A stretch of 46,906 nucleotides of DNA, from positions 1 through 46,906 of the forward strand of contig JBBSVE010000002.1 of NCBI GenBank assembly GCA_038233815.1, read 5' to 3'. The translations under genes and the position numbers were made by a program. The notes under the pieces were generated by a model. It was not told where the DNA came from. It searched no databases and saw nothing but the letters and a program-made list of their open reading frames with translations. Below are positions 9,745-17,920 of the stretch, piece by piece. Each line of letters begins with the position of its first letter. Positions within the stretch are counted from its first letter, which is position 1. The stretch is from JBBSVE01 sp038233815. Lineage in GTDB: Bacteria; Pseudomonadota; Alphaproteobacteria; Rhodobacterales; Rhodobacteraceae.

Positions 9745-10782
9745 TCATGCCACATGCCAATAGATAGGCACGCCGGGGTCGAAAAGCGTGACCGGCCCGG
9801 CCCCGGTCGGGATCGTTGCGGGGAACCGGGCCGCATCGCCGCGCACCAGTGTCAGGGTCGCCGCGTTGACCGGCAGACCGTAGAAGGCCGCCCCATGACG
9901 CGAGGCGAAGCCTTCAAGCCGGTCGAGCGCACCATCCTCCTCGAACGCATGGGCCAGCAGCGGCATCGTGTTGGTGGCGGTGAAGATGCCCGCGCAGCCG
10001 CAGGCCTGCTCCTTCGCCGCTGTCGGGTGGGGCGCCGAATCGGTACCGAGGAAGAACCGCCCCGACCCGCCCGTGGCCGCACGGCGCAGGGCCAGACGAT
10101 GCACCTCGCGCTTGGCGACCGGCAGGCAATAAAGATGCGGCCGGATGCCCCCGGCGAGGATGTGGTTGCGGTTGATGAAGAGGTGATGCGTGGTGATCGT
10201 GGCCGCGAGTCCCGCGCCGCCGCTTTCGACATAGTCCACGCCCTGTTGCGTGGTCACATGCTCGAGCACCACCCGCAGGCCCGGGATGCGCTGGCGAAGC
10301 GGGGCCAGAACCCGGTCGATGAACACTGCCTCGCGGTCGAAGATGTCCACCTCGGGGTCCGTCACCTCGCCATGGATGCAGAGCGGCATGCCGATCTCGG
10401 CCATCCGTTCCAGCACGCCGCGCACGCGGTCCAGATCGCGCACGCCCGCGTGGCTGTTGGTTGTGGCCCCGGCGGGATAGAGCTTGACCGCCACCGCGGT
10501 CCCGCTGGCATGGGCCGCGGCCACATCGTCCGGGTCGGTGCCTTCCGTCAGATAGAGCGTCATCAGCGGCTTGAACCCTGCGCCGAAAGGCAGGGCCGCG
10601 CGGATACGGTCGCGGTAGGCCGCGGCGTCGGCCCCGGTTACGACGGGCGGCACGAGGTTCGGCATCACGATGGCGCGGGCGAAATGACGCGCGCTTTCGG
10701 GCAGGACGCCCGCCAGCATGGCGCCATCGCGCAGGTGCAGGTGCCAGTCGTCGGGGCGGGGGATGACAATCCGGTCGGTCAT
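9745..10782 (-). CDS. pyrC: Dihydroorotase (class II)
   Basis: Catalyses cyclisation of carbamoyl-aspartate to dihydroorotate. The 345-residue sequence has the metal ligands H14/H16 in DDWHLHLRDG, the carbamylated-lysine segment AVAVKLYPAGATTNS, the later ligands in CIHGEV and LEHVTT, and the TDSAPHP active-site Asp. Length and motifs fit the E. coli-type (class II) enzyme rather than the PyrC of the CAD type. It is the first gene of the pyrC-pyrE pair, 49 bases after the glycosyltransferase gene. Confidence 0.97.
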   Translation of the reverse strand: MTDRIVIPRPDDWHLHLRDGAMLAGVLPESARHFARAIVMPNLVPPVVTGADAAAYRDRIRAALPFGAGFKPLMTLYLTEGTDPDDVAAAHASGTAVAVKLYPAGATTNSHAGVRDLDRVRGVLERMAEIGMPLCIHGEVTDPEVDIFDREAVFIDRVLAPLRQRIPGLRVVLEHVTTQQGVDYVESGGAGLAATITTHHLFINRNHILAGGIRPHLYCLPVAKREVHRLALRRAATGGSGRFFLGTDSAPHPTAAKEQACGCAGIFTATNTMPLLAHAFEEDGALDRLEGFASRHGAAFYGLPVNAATLTLVRGDAARFPATIPTGAGPVTLFDPGVPIYWHVA

Positions 10783-10831
10783 GGCCCTTGGCTACCCCAT
10801 GACGCGCCGCTGATCCAGCCGGGACGGTGCG

Positions 10832-11857
10832 CTATCCGCCGGCCGTGGCATGCGGCCGGACGAGCGCCGCCTGCGCCTCGGTCAGGATGCGCGACGGCGG
10901 CGCCAGCAGCAGCCGCCCGAAGAGACTGCGCCACGCCTCCTCCGCCATCAGGGACTGGAACCGCGCGTGCCGCCACACCACCGCACCGGCATGGAGCGGT
11001 CCCAGCACCGCGTCCGCCATCAGGGCCGCCCGCCGGTCCGGCCTCTCCAGCCCGAGGATCGAGCGGTCCTCCACGGCGGAGAAGTTCCGCTCCACCCAGT
11101 AGCCCATGTCGACCGGCTGCGCCGCGCGGTTGGCGCGGCCCCGGTCGCATTTCACGATCCAGCTTTCCATTGCCCCCAGCGCATAGTGGTTGAGCTGCAC
11201 CAGTGCATGGCAATCCTGCCCCGGCGGCGTAAAGAGGCGACCGGTGCGGTAGAGGTCGGGCAGCGCACGGCCGGATCCGTCGACCCAGCGCTGTGTGGCC
11301 AGCAGGTCCGGGTCCGGGTCCCGTGGCCGGTGCACGCCGAGCGAGCGGTAGGTGCCGTCGTTGCGAAACAGCGTCTTGACCATCGCGCCGCGCCACGGCC
11401 AGTGCAGAACGCTCGGCGCCGCGCGGAGGAACGTCTGCGTCACCGGGGCGTCGCGGTAGGCGACGATCCCGCCGTTGCCAAAGAGCCGCCATGTCAGCGG
11501 GATGGCTGTCGCGGAAGGCAGGGCGCGCAACAGCGCGGGCACAGTCCGGTCGCCCACATGGACGTTGACGAACTCATCCACGTCGAGCACCAGAATCCAG
11601 TCCGCCGCCCGCGTCAGCGGGTGCGCCCCCGCCATCTCCAGCGCCGCCCATTGCGGGCCCTTGGGAAACGGCCCCCGGTTCGGGCAATGCACGATCCTCC
11701 CCATCCGCTCCAGCCGGTCGAGCATCAGGTCCGTGCCATCGTCGCAATCGTTGGAGAAGACGAGGAAATCGGTGAACCCGCAGGCCTCGTGGTGCGCCAG
11801 CCATTCGAGCAGGAACGCGCCCTCGTTGCGGATCGTGAGGACCGCCAGAAGCCTCAT
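10832..11857 (-). CDS. GT2-type glycosyltransferase
   Basis: A 341-residue protein opening with LLAVLTIRNEGAFLLEWLAHH, a DDGTD nucleotide-sugar segment and LVLDVDEFVNV, the DxDE metal/nucleotide site of the GT2-like family often named Glyco_tranf_2_4 or DUF23-like. Later conserved blocks are LTWRLFGNGG, VKTLFRND, LGVHRPR and VQLNHYALGAMESW. There is no signal peptide or membrane segment. The same blocks occur in the same order in the C-terminal half of the protein upstream, so the two are paralogues. Its ATG lies 4 bases after the upstream stop, implying coupling. The acceptor and sugar are unknown. Confidence 0.88.
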   Translation of the reverse strand: MRLLAVLTIRNEGAFLLEWLAHHEACGFTDFLVFSNDCDDGTDLMLDRLERMGRIVHCPNRGPFPKGPQWAALEMAGAHPLTRAADWILVLDVDEFVNVHVGDRTVPALLRALPSATAIPLTWRLFGNGGIVAYRDAPVTQTFLRAAPSVLHWPWRGAMVKTLFRNDGTYRSLGVHRPRDPDPDLLATQRWVDGSGRALPDLYRTGRLFTPPGQDCHALVQLNHYALGAMESWIVKCDRGRANRAAQPVDMGYWVERNFSAVEDRSILGLERPDRRAALMADAVLGPLHAGAVVWRHARFQSLMAEEAWRSLFGRLLLAPPSRILTEAQAALVRPHATAGG

Positions 11858-11861
11858 GCAA

Positions 11862-14117
11862 TCAAGTCTCGGCCGGCGCCACGGTGTAGAACCAGTCCTC
11901 CGCCGCGCCGTCTGGAGGGATATGATTCGGGATCACCTGCGGACCGGCGAGGAACACCGCCGCGCCGAAATGCTGCTGCAACCGGCACAGACGCTCCATC
12001 CGTGGGGCCGTGAGGGCAGCGTGGATTGCGCGGCTGTCGTCCCGGCCCATCAGGTCCGCGATCTTTGCGCGGTGGTGGTGGACGCAAGCCTCGTGGGCGG
12101 CGGCGATCTCCGGGTCGGCCATCAGCGCCGCACGCTCCGCCTCTGCCGCCGACATCATGCGCTGGATGGCGCGGTCCTCCTCCAGATTGTGGTTCATGCG
12201 GAACCAGTAGTTCAGCCCCTGTTCGCGGTCGACATGATTGACCCGCCCCCGGTCGCGCTTGACCAGAAAGCTCTCCACCGACCGGACCGCGTAATGGTTG
12301 AGCTGGACCCAGTCGTAGCCATAGCTCTCCAGCGTGGAGCGCCAGCCGTTGCGGATCATCGACCGGGGCATCGGACGGCCCGACCCGTTGAGCCACGCGA
12401 CCCGGTCCCAGAGATCGGGGATCAGCCCCTTGGGCCGGTGCACGCCGAGTTTGCGATAGATGTCGATGTTGCGAAACAACGTCTTGAAGCCCCAGGCCTG
12501 ATGCGGCTTTCGGATCACCTCGGGCGCGCAGCGGGTGAACTGTTCTGTCACGGGCCGGTCCGCGTAGCCATGCACCTCCGCATTGCCGAATAGCCGCCAG
12601 GTCAACGCGATCATGTTTGCGTCGCCCATCGCTTCATAGAGCGCGCCAAGCGTGCCGTCGCCCACCTTCACGGCGATGAATTCGTCCACGTCCATGCAGA
12701 TGCCCCAGCCGCAGGTCCGCATCACCGGCTCCGCCTCCGCCGCCTGCAGAGCCGCGTGCTGGGGCTTGAGGCCGGTGCCCCGGAACGGATTATCCCGGTG
12801 CTGAACAAGGCCGCGCGCCTGCAAGAGGTCCAGCATCGTATCAGTGCCGTCGGTGCAGTCGTTGGTGTAGATCAGGAAATCGTCGACCCCGATCGCCCTG
12901 TGATAGGCCAGCCACTCGAGGATGAAGGGCCCCTCGTTCTTCATCGTCGTCACAACGGCCGTCCGTCCGCCCTGCACGGCTTGCGCGGGGGCGGCCTTCG
13001 GGCGCGATTGCGGCGGCCGCACCGGCTTTGCGCCGAATGCGCCGTGGGACAGCGCCAGAAGGCCCGCATCCTCCACCAGCGAGGATTTGGGAACGAGGTC
13101 CGCCACCGCCTGTCCCGGCACCCGGACCGCCATCGCCCGGTTGAAGGTGACGGTGCGCGCGGGTTTGGCGTAGGACACCCGTCCTATTCGCCAGACGCTG
13201 GCGAGCCCCGCCGTCCCCGGCGCGCAGCCCCAGCGGGTGAAACCCTGCGCCTGATCGAACGGGCGGCAGATGTGGTCGCCGAGGCGCGCCTCGGCCCCCT
13301 CGCGGACGCGCCAAGGATAAACTCTGCGCCCTACGAGAAGGACCGCCCCCTCTGCCGCGCACAAATCGAACGCCCCCTGCTCGAGGTCGAGGAAATCCGA
13401 CATGTCGAGGCAGAGGACCGTCCGCGCCTGCGACAGAAACCGCCATTTCATCGCCTCCAGACACAGTGCCTCGCCCAGCGGCGCGCGCCACGGATCGGGG
13501 GGCGGGGCCGCCATCCGGTCCTTGCCCGGCGCGTCGGGGGCGAGGATCGGATGCGTCTCCGCCGCCAGTCCCGGCTTGCCAAGGGGAACCGGTGCCTCCA
13601 CCAGCACCACTGTCAGCGCGGTCCCCGCGATCGCCGTTTTCAGCGACGCCGCAAGGTCATCGTCCGGCGGCACCCGGCAGATCACCACCGCGCCTTGCAG
13701 GCCGTAGTGGGTGGCGTGGTAGCGGAGCATCTCCGCCATCTGCGCCACCGTTTCCTCCAGTCGGAAGGCCAGCAGACAGTCAAGCCCAGCCAGCAGCTCC
13801 GGCTCTGCCCGTGCAGGCTCGATGCGCAGGCGTCCGCCCTCCGACAGCGCCAGTTCGACCGGTCCGTCGCCCACCACGGCGACCATCGCTGCCCCCGACA
13901 CCTCACGCAGGTCGAGCGGCAGGGCGCAGCCCATTACCGCATCGGGCGCGAAGGCTGCAGCTTGCGTCCCGTTGCCGAAGAACGCCAGCACCCGCGCGGG
14001 CGTGCCCGGAACGGCCACCGCATCGATCAGGCGCGTGACCCCGCCCGCCCCGACCTCGCGGGAGGCCATCCGGCGCGAGAGCACCCGCGCTGCACGCTCG
14101 TTCCTGTCGTCCTTCAT
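11862..14117 (-). CDS. Large two-domain GT2-type glycosyltransferase
   Basis: A 751-residue protein. The C-terminal part (about 385-690) is a GT2-type catalytic domain with VVTTMKNEGPFILEWLAYH, the CTDGTD segment and CMDVDEF (475-480), matching the downstream paralogue block by block. The N-terminal part (1-365) is not a family I can name, but MLRYHATHYGLQGAVVICR (130-148) and TVLCLDMSDFLDL (233-245) sit where the WLAYH and DVDEF blocks would be in a GT domain, so it may be a degenerate copy. An Ala/Pro-rich linker (362-382) joins the halves. ATG 14117 was chosen over 14264 because it follows an AGGAA-type site and because the longer frame would run through the divergent promoter. Function beyond glycosyl transfer is unknown. 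Confidence 0.85.
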   Translation of the reverse strand: MKDDRNERAARVLSRRMASREVGAGGVTRLIDAVAVPGTPARVLAFFGNGTQAAAFAPDAVMGCALPLDLREVSGAAMVAVVGDGPVELALSEGGRLRIEPARAEPELLAGLDCLLAFRLEETVAQMAEMLRYHATHYGLQGAVVICRVPPDDDLAASLKTAIAGTALTVVLVEAPVPLGKPGLAAETHPILAPDAPGKDRMAAPPPDPWRAPLGEALCLEAMKWRFLSQARTVLCLDMSDFLDLEQGAFDLCAAEGAVLLVGRRVYPWRVREGAEARLGDHICRPFDQAQGFTRWGCAPGTAGLASVWRIGRVSYAKPARTVTFNRAMAVRVPGQAVADLVPKSSLVEDAGLLALSHGAFGAKPVRPPQSRPKAAPAQAVQGGRTAVVTTMKNEGPFILEWLAYHRAIGVDDFLIYTNDCTDGTDTMLDLLQARGLVQHRDNPFRGTGLKPQHAALQAAEAEPVMRTCGWGICMDVDEFIAVKVGDGTLGALYEAMGDANMIALTWRLFGNAEVHGYADRPVTEQFTRCAPEVIRKPHQAWGFKTLFRNIDIYRKLGVHRPKGLIPDLWDRVAWLNGSGRPMPRSMIRNGWRSTLESYGYDWVQLNHYAVRSVESFLVKRDRGRVNHVDREQGLNYWFRMNHNLEEDRAIQRMMSAAEAERAALMADPEIAAAHEACVHHHRAKIADLMGRDDSRAIHAALTAPRMERLCRLQQHFGAAVFLAGPQVIPNHIPPDGAAEDWFYTVAPAET

Positions 14118-14203
14118 CCACTGGCCCCGTTCCTGTGCGCTCGTCCTAGCATGACGCCCGCACGCCGACCAAGCCGGGTTGCCTTGCATGCGACAGATCC
14201 ATT

Positions 14204-14227
14204 GTGGCGTTGCCACGATTTCGCCAC
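14204..14227. promoter_or_regulatory. Nested inverted repeats between the divergent glycosyltransferase genes
   Basis: GTGGC-GTT-GCCAC (14204-14216) is a perfect palindrome with a 3-base centre, and GTGGCG (14204) also pairs with CGCCAC ending at 14227. They lie in the 145-base region between two divergent starts (14117 minus, 14263 plus), where a shared operator would be expected. No regulator is identified. Confidence 0.3.
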
Positions 14228-14262
14228 ATTGCCGGGCGACAAGCGCGGGCGGGGAGGGCGGC

Positions 14263-15078
14263 ATGACACCGGAGCATCAGATCGGCGCGCTCTGGATCGG
14301 TGGCACGCTGGGCTATCTGGAGATCCTGTGCCTCAAGTCCTTCGTCGATGCGGGCCAGCATGTGAAGCTCTTTACCTATGAGGGCGTGACGAACCCGCCT
14401 GAGGGGGTAGAATTGGCCGATGCCGCCCTGATCCTGCCGCGCGCGGCCGTCCTGCGCCATGGTCGGACGGGTAGCCCGGCGCTCCATTCCGACCTCTTCC
14501 GCTATCACATGCTGGCGCGGGAGGAGCGCACGATCTGGGCCGATACCGATGCCTATTGCGTCCGCCCCTTCGCCACCGCCAATGGCCATTTCCACGCGTG
14601 GGAATCCGCGCAGGGCCTCAACGGCGGCGTGCTGGGTCTGCCCCGGGACAGCGAGACCCTGCGCGCGCTGCTGGATTTCACCGCCGACGACTATGCGATC
14701 CCGCCATGGATCGACGACAACGAGCGCCTCCATGCGTCGGAGCGGCCGTGGGGCGTCTGGGGTCCGCACGCAATAACCCATTTCCTGAAGGCGACGGGGG
14801 AGGTGCGGTTCGCGATGCCGCAGGTAGCGCTCTATCCGGTGCCCTACCGCGACCGGAACCTGATGCTGCGCCCCGGTTTCGATGAGAAGGCCTATGTCAC
14901 GGACGACACCTGGTCGATTCATTTCTATGGCCGCCGAATGCGGGCCCGTATCCTCGAAAAGGAGCCGCTCGGCATTCCCCGACTGAGGAGCCTGATCGGA
15001 CGGCTGCTGAAGCGGCACGGCGTGGACCCGACGCTCGCACCCCTGCGCCCCGCATCGGCGGGAGATTGCCATGACTGA
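14263..15078 (+). CDS. Glycosyltransferase with DXD sugar-binding motif
   Basis: A 271-residue protein with IGALWIGGTLGYLEILCLKS at the start and ALHSDLFRYHMLAREERTIWADTD around the DTD nucleotide-sugar site, as in the Gly_transf_sug (alpha-mannosyl/galactosyl, capsular) group. A FDEKAYVTDDTWSIHFYGRR block near the end also fits. ATG 14263 has a strong GGGGAGGG ribosome site; the earlier in-frame ATG at 14179 lies in the divergent regulatory region. It overlaps the next gene by 8 bases and is divergent from the two GT2 genes. Likely part of the same glycan pathway. Confidence 0.85.
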   Translation: MTPEHQIGALWIGGTLGYLEILCLKSFVDAGQHVKLFTYEGVTNPPEGVELADAALILPRAAVLRHGRTGSPALHSDLFRYHMLAREERTIWADTDAYCVRPFATANGHFHAWESAQGLNGGVLGLPRDSETLRALLDFTADDYAIPPWIDDNERLHASERPWGVWGPHAITHFLKATGEVRFAMPQVALYPVPYRDRNLMLRPGFDEKAYVTDDTWSIHFYGRRMRARILEKEPLGIPRLRSLIGRLLKRHGVDPTLAPLRPASAGDCHD

Positions 15079-16480
15079 TGGAAAGCGACCCCGCGCGGAC
15101 TGGAGCACGTTGCCGCCGACCGGGACGCCCGACGCGGCGGCGGCGGAGGCGCTGCTGGCCCGCACGGCGCTGACCGGGATGGCGCGGATGGCGGATGTGG
15201 GGGGGGCCGCGCTCCCTCTGGCCATTGCGGCGCACGGGCGCTTCGGGTGCGACATCGACCTTGTCGATCTGGACGCGCGGGGCGGGTTTCCTGACCAGCC
15301 GTCGGACTGGATCGCGCCTTACGCGGACGCCTTGCGGCACGCGGGCGTCCCGCAGCGGGCGATCCGGCGTGTGGGGTGCCGTGCCGACTTGCGCCCCGCC
15401 GAACTGATCGCGAACCTCGCGGGCTTCGGCGACCGGGCGAAGGTCAGGCATCTGGCGCCCATCCTCGATCATGCGCTGGGGCCGGGTGCGGTTCTGGTCA
15501 CCGACATCCGCAAGGGCTCCGGCGCGCTGCCCTATCTGGGTGCGTATGGCCGCGTGCAGGCCCTGTCCGCCCATACAATCGACGGCACGCAGGTGGTGCG
15601 CGTCCTGTTGACGACTCCGGCGGAGCCGTGGTCCATCCTCGCTGCCCGCCTTGCAGGTCCCAAAGGGTTCGTGCGCGAGAGCGGGGACCATTCGTTCCTC
15701 CACGTTCCGCGCGGCGATACGCTCGTCGTCACGTTCGACAACCTCGACCTCGCCATGACCAAGCGGGAGGACCGCAGACCCTGGGGCTATGCCTTCATCG
15801 AAAAGCAGGGCTGGTCGATGCTGGGCGTGATGGCGAACGGCTGGACCTGGTATCGCGATCCGTGGGTGGCGGCGGAGTTCGACGCCCTCGCGGCCTCGGG
15901 TTTCTTCGCGCGGTTCCGGCGCGTCGTCTTTTACGGCGCCTCGATGGGCGGCTACGCGGCCTGCGCTTTCGTGCCGGCCTGTCCCGGTGCGTCCGTGGTT
16001 GCGATCTCTCCGCAAAGCACGCTCGACCGGACGCTGGTGCCGTGGGAAACGCGCTACAAGACCGCATGGGGCCGCGATTTCTCCGGCCGCTACGGCGATG
16101 CGGCGGAGGTCTCGCGATGCGCGGCACAGGTGACGCTGCTCTTTGACCCTTATGAGCCGCTGGACAAGGGTCATGCCGAACGGTTCACCGGTTCCAACGT
16201 GGTGAAGCTTCGGACCCCGCTTCTGGGCCATCGGCTCGGCTCATCTCTCCAGCAGATGGGGATCCTGTCGCAGATCACGCTCGGCGCGCTCGACGGCTCG
16301 CTGACGGAGCAGGCGTTCCACCGCGCCCTGCGTGTTCGCAAGGGCTTTCCGCGCTATCAGCGCGAACTCTTCGACCGGGCGTTGGCCAAGGGCCATCCCG
16401 ACCTCGCGCGTCGGATGGGGCGCTGGGTTCTGACGCGCGGCGACAACCGCGCAATCAGAAAGGCGCTGGAGGCGATGTGA
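15071..16480 (+). CDS. Alpha/beta-hydrolase-like protein of unknown function
   Basis: A 469-residue protein, conserved in rhodobacteria as I recall and sometimes misnamed phosphoadenosine phosphosulfate reductase; the CysH cysteine/iron-sulfur motifs are absent. Residues 35-170 resemble a Rossmann-like (methyltransferase-type) fold, though no clear SAM motif is seen. Residues 215-390 look like an alpha/beta hydrolase: nucleophile elbow YGASMGG with S291, an acid candidate in LLFDPYEPLDKGH (D359 or D365) and H387 in LLGHRLG. Its start overlaps the preceding glycosyltransferase gene by 8 bases, so it probably acts in the same glycan pathway, for example as an esterase or deacylase; that is inference. 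Confidence 0.82.
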   Translation: MTDGKRPRADWSTLPPTGTPDAAAAEALLARTALTGMARMADVGGAALPLAIAAHGRFGCDIDLVDLDARGGFPDQPSDWIAPYADALRHAGVPQRAIRRVGCRADLRPAELIANLAGFGDRAKVRHLAPILDHALGPGAVLVTDIRKGSGALPYLGAYGRVQALSAHTIDGTQVVRVLLTTPAEPWSILAARLAGPKGFVRESGDHSFLHVPRGDTLVVTFDNLDLAMTKREDRRPWGYAFIEKQGWSMLGVMANGWTWYRDPWVAAEFDALAASGFFARFRRVVFYGASMGGYAACAFVPACPGASVVAISPQSTLDRTLVPWETRYKTAWGRDFSGRYGDAAEVSRCAAQVTLLFDPYEPLDKGHAERFTGSNVVKLRTPLLGHRLGSSLQQMGILSQITLGALDGSLTEQAFHRALRVRKGFPRYQRELFDRALAKGHPDLARRMGRWVLTRGDNRAIRKALEAM

Positions 16481-16484
16481 CGCC

Positions 16485-17732
16485 TCAGAAGAACGCCTGC
16501 AGCCCCGTGATCGCCCGGCCGAGGATCAGCCCGTGCACGTCGTGCGTCCCCTCATAGGTGTTCACCGTCTCGAGGTTCACCATGTGGCGCATGATGTGGT
16601 AATCCTGCTGGATGCCGTTGCCGCCGTGCATGTCCCGCGACACCCGCGCGATGGCCAGTGCCTTGCCGCAGTTGTTGCGCTTCACGAGGCTGATCATTTC
16701 CGGCGCGGCTTCCGCTTCGTCGAGCAACCGACCCACCCGCAGACTGCCCTGCAGCCCCAGCGCGATCTCCGTCGCCATGTCGGCGAGCTTGATCTGGAAA
16801 AGCTGCGTCTGCGCCAGCGGCCGCCCGAACTGCTTGCGGTCGAGTCCATAGGCCCGCGCCGATTCCATGCAGAACTCCGCCGCCCCCATGACACCCCACG
16901 AGATCCCGTAGCGCGCGCGGTTGAGACAACCGAACGGACCCTTCAACCCTTCGACATGCGGCAGCAGCGCCTCCTCGCCGACCTCGACGCCCTGCATCAC
17001 GATCTCGCCGGTGACGGAGGCGCGCAGGCTCATCTTGCCCTCGATCTTCGGCGTCGTCAGGCCGGTCATACCCTTTTCCAGCACGAAGCCCCGGATCTTG
17101 CCGCCATGCGACTCCGACTTTGCCCAGACGACGAAAATGTCGGCGATGGGAGAATTGGAGATCCACATCTTGGCCCCGTCGAGCACGTAACCGGTGGCGG
17201 TCTTCTTCGCGACCGTCTTCATGCCTCCGGGGTCGGAGCCCGCGTCGGGTTCGGTGAGACCGAAGCAGCCGATCCATTCGCCGGTCGCGAGCTTCGGCAG
17301 AAACTTCTTGCGCTGGGCCTCCGACCCGTAGGCGTAGATCGGATACATCACCAGCGACGACTGGACCGACATCATCGAGCGGTAGCCGGAATCGACCCGC
17401 TCCACCTCCCGCGCGATCAGGCCGTAGGTGACGTAGGAGGCGCCGATCCCGCCGTATTCCTCGGGGACGGTGACGCCGAGAAGGCCCATCTCACCCATCT
17501 CGCGGAAGATCGCGGGGTCCGTCGACTCCTCCGCAAAGGCTTTCACGACACGGGGCTTCAGCTTGTCCTGCGCGTAGGTGCGGGCCGCATCGCGCAGCAT
17601 CCGCTCTTCCTCCGAGAGCTGGTCCTCAAGCCGGAACGGGTCTTCGCGGTCGAACCGGCCCAGATCGGGGGCGTCCTTGGTTTTGACTGCGGGCCGGGCG
17701 TCGGCCGCCGTGACATTCGCGCGCTCGTTCAT
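16485..17732 (-). CDS. gcdH: Glutaryl-CoA dehydrogenase
   Basis: An acyl-CoA dehydrogenase of 415 residues that most resembles glutaryl-CoA dehydrogenase, the FAD enzyme oxidising and decarboxylating glutaryl-CoA to crotonyl-CoA in lysine/tryptophan breakdown. Supporting blocks are VTVPEEYGGIGASYV, CFGLTEPDAGSDPGG, RMMSVQSS-type active-site sequence (YRSMMSVQSSLVMYPI) and the C-terminal NTYEGTHDVHGLILGRAITG with the catalytic glutamate near 394. ATG 17732 follows a GGAGG site. It converges on the hydrolase-like gene with a 4-base gap and is divergent from the OmpA-domain gene. Confidence 0.93.
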   Translation of the reverse strand: MNERANVTAADARPAVKTKDAPDLGRFDREDPFRLEDQLSEEERMLRDAARTYAQDKLKPRVVKAFAEESTDPAIFREMGEMGLLGVTVPEEYGGIGASYVTYGLIAREVERVDSGYRSMMSVQSSLVMYPIYAYGSEAQRKKFLPKLATGEWIGCFGLTEPDAGSDPGGMKTVAKKTATGYVLDGAKMWISNSPIADIFVVWAKSESHGGKIRGFVLEKGMTGLTTPKIEGKMSLRASVTGEIVMQGVEVGEEALLPHVEGLKGPFGCLNRARYGISWGVMGAAEFCMESARAYGLDRKQFGRPLAQTQLFQIKLADMATEIALGLQGSLRVGRLLDEAEAAPEMISLVKRNNCGKALAIARVSRDMHGGNGIQQDYHIMRHMVNLETVNTYEGTHDVHGLILGRAITGLQAFF

Positions 17733-17920
17733 GGCTTTCCTCCAGAGTTGCGGTGAATATAGGCCGGAAAGCATCGCAATTCAATTCGGGCATTGGGGGG
17801 GCATGGGCGCCGTCGCAAGGAACGCGGGGCATCAGTCGCGCGTTCTGTACGCTCGTGCTTTGATGAGACAACGAGGGTCCCGTGCCCGGAGCGTGGACCG
17901 ACCTGAACCGGGAGAGACAG

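Noticed and set aside
12756..14381. A 541-codon plus-strand frame antisense to the large glycosyltransferase
   Set aside because: No motif or ribosome site; the minus-strand protein has clear GT2 motifs.
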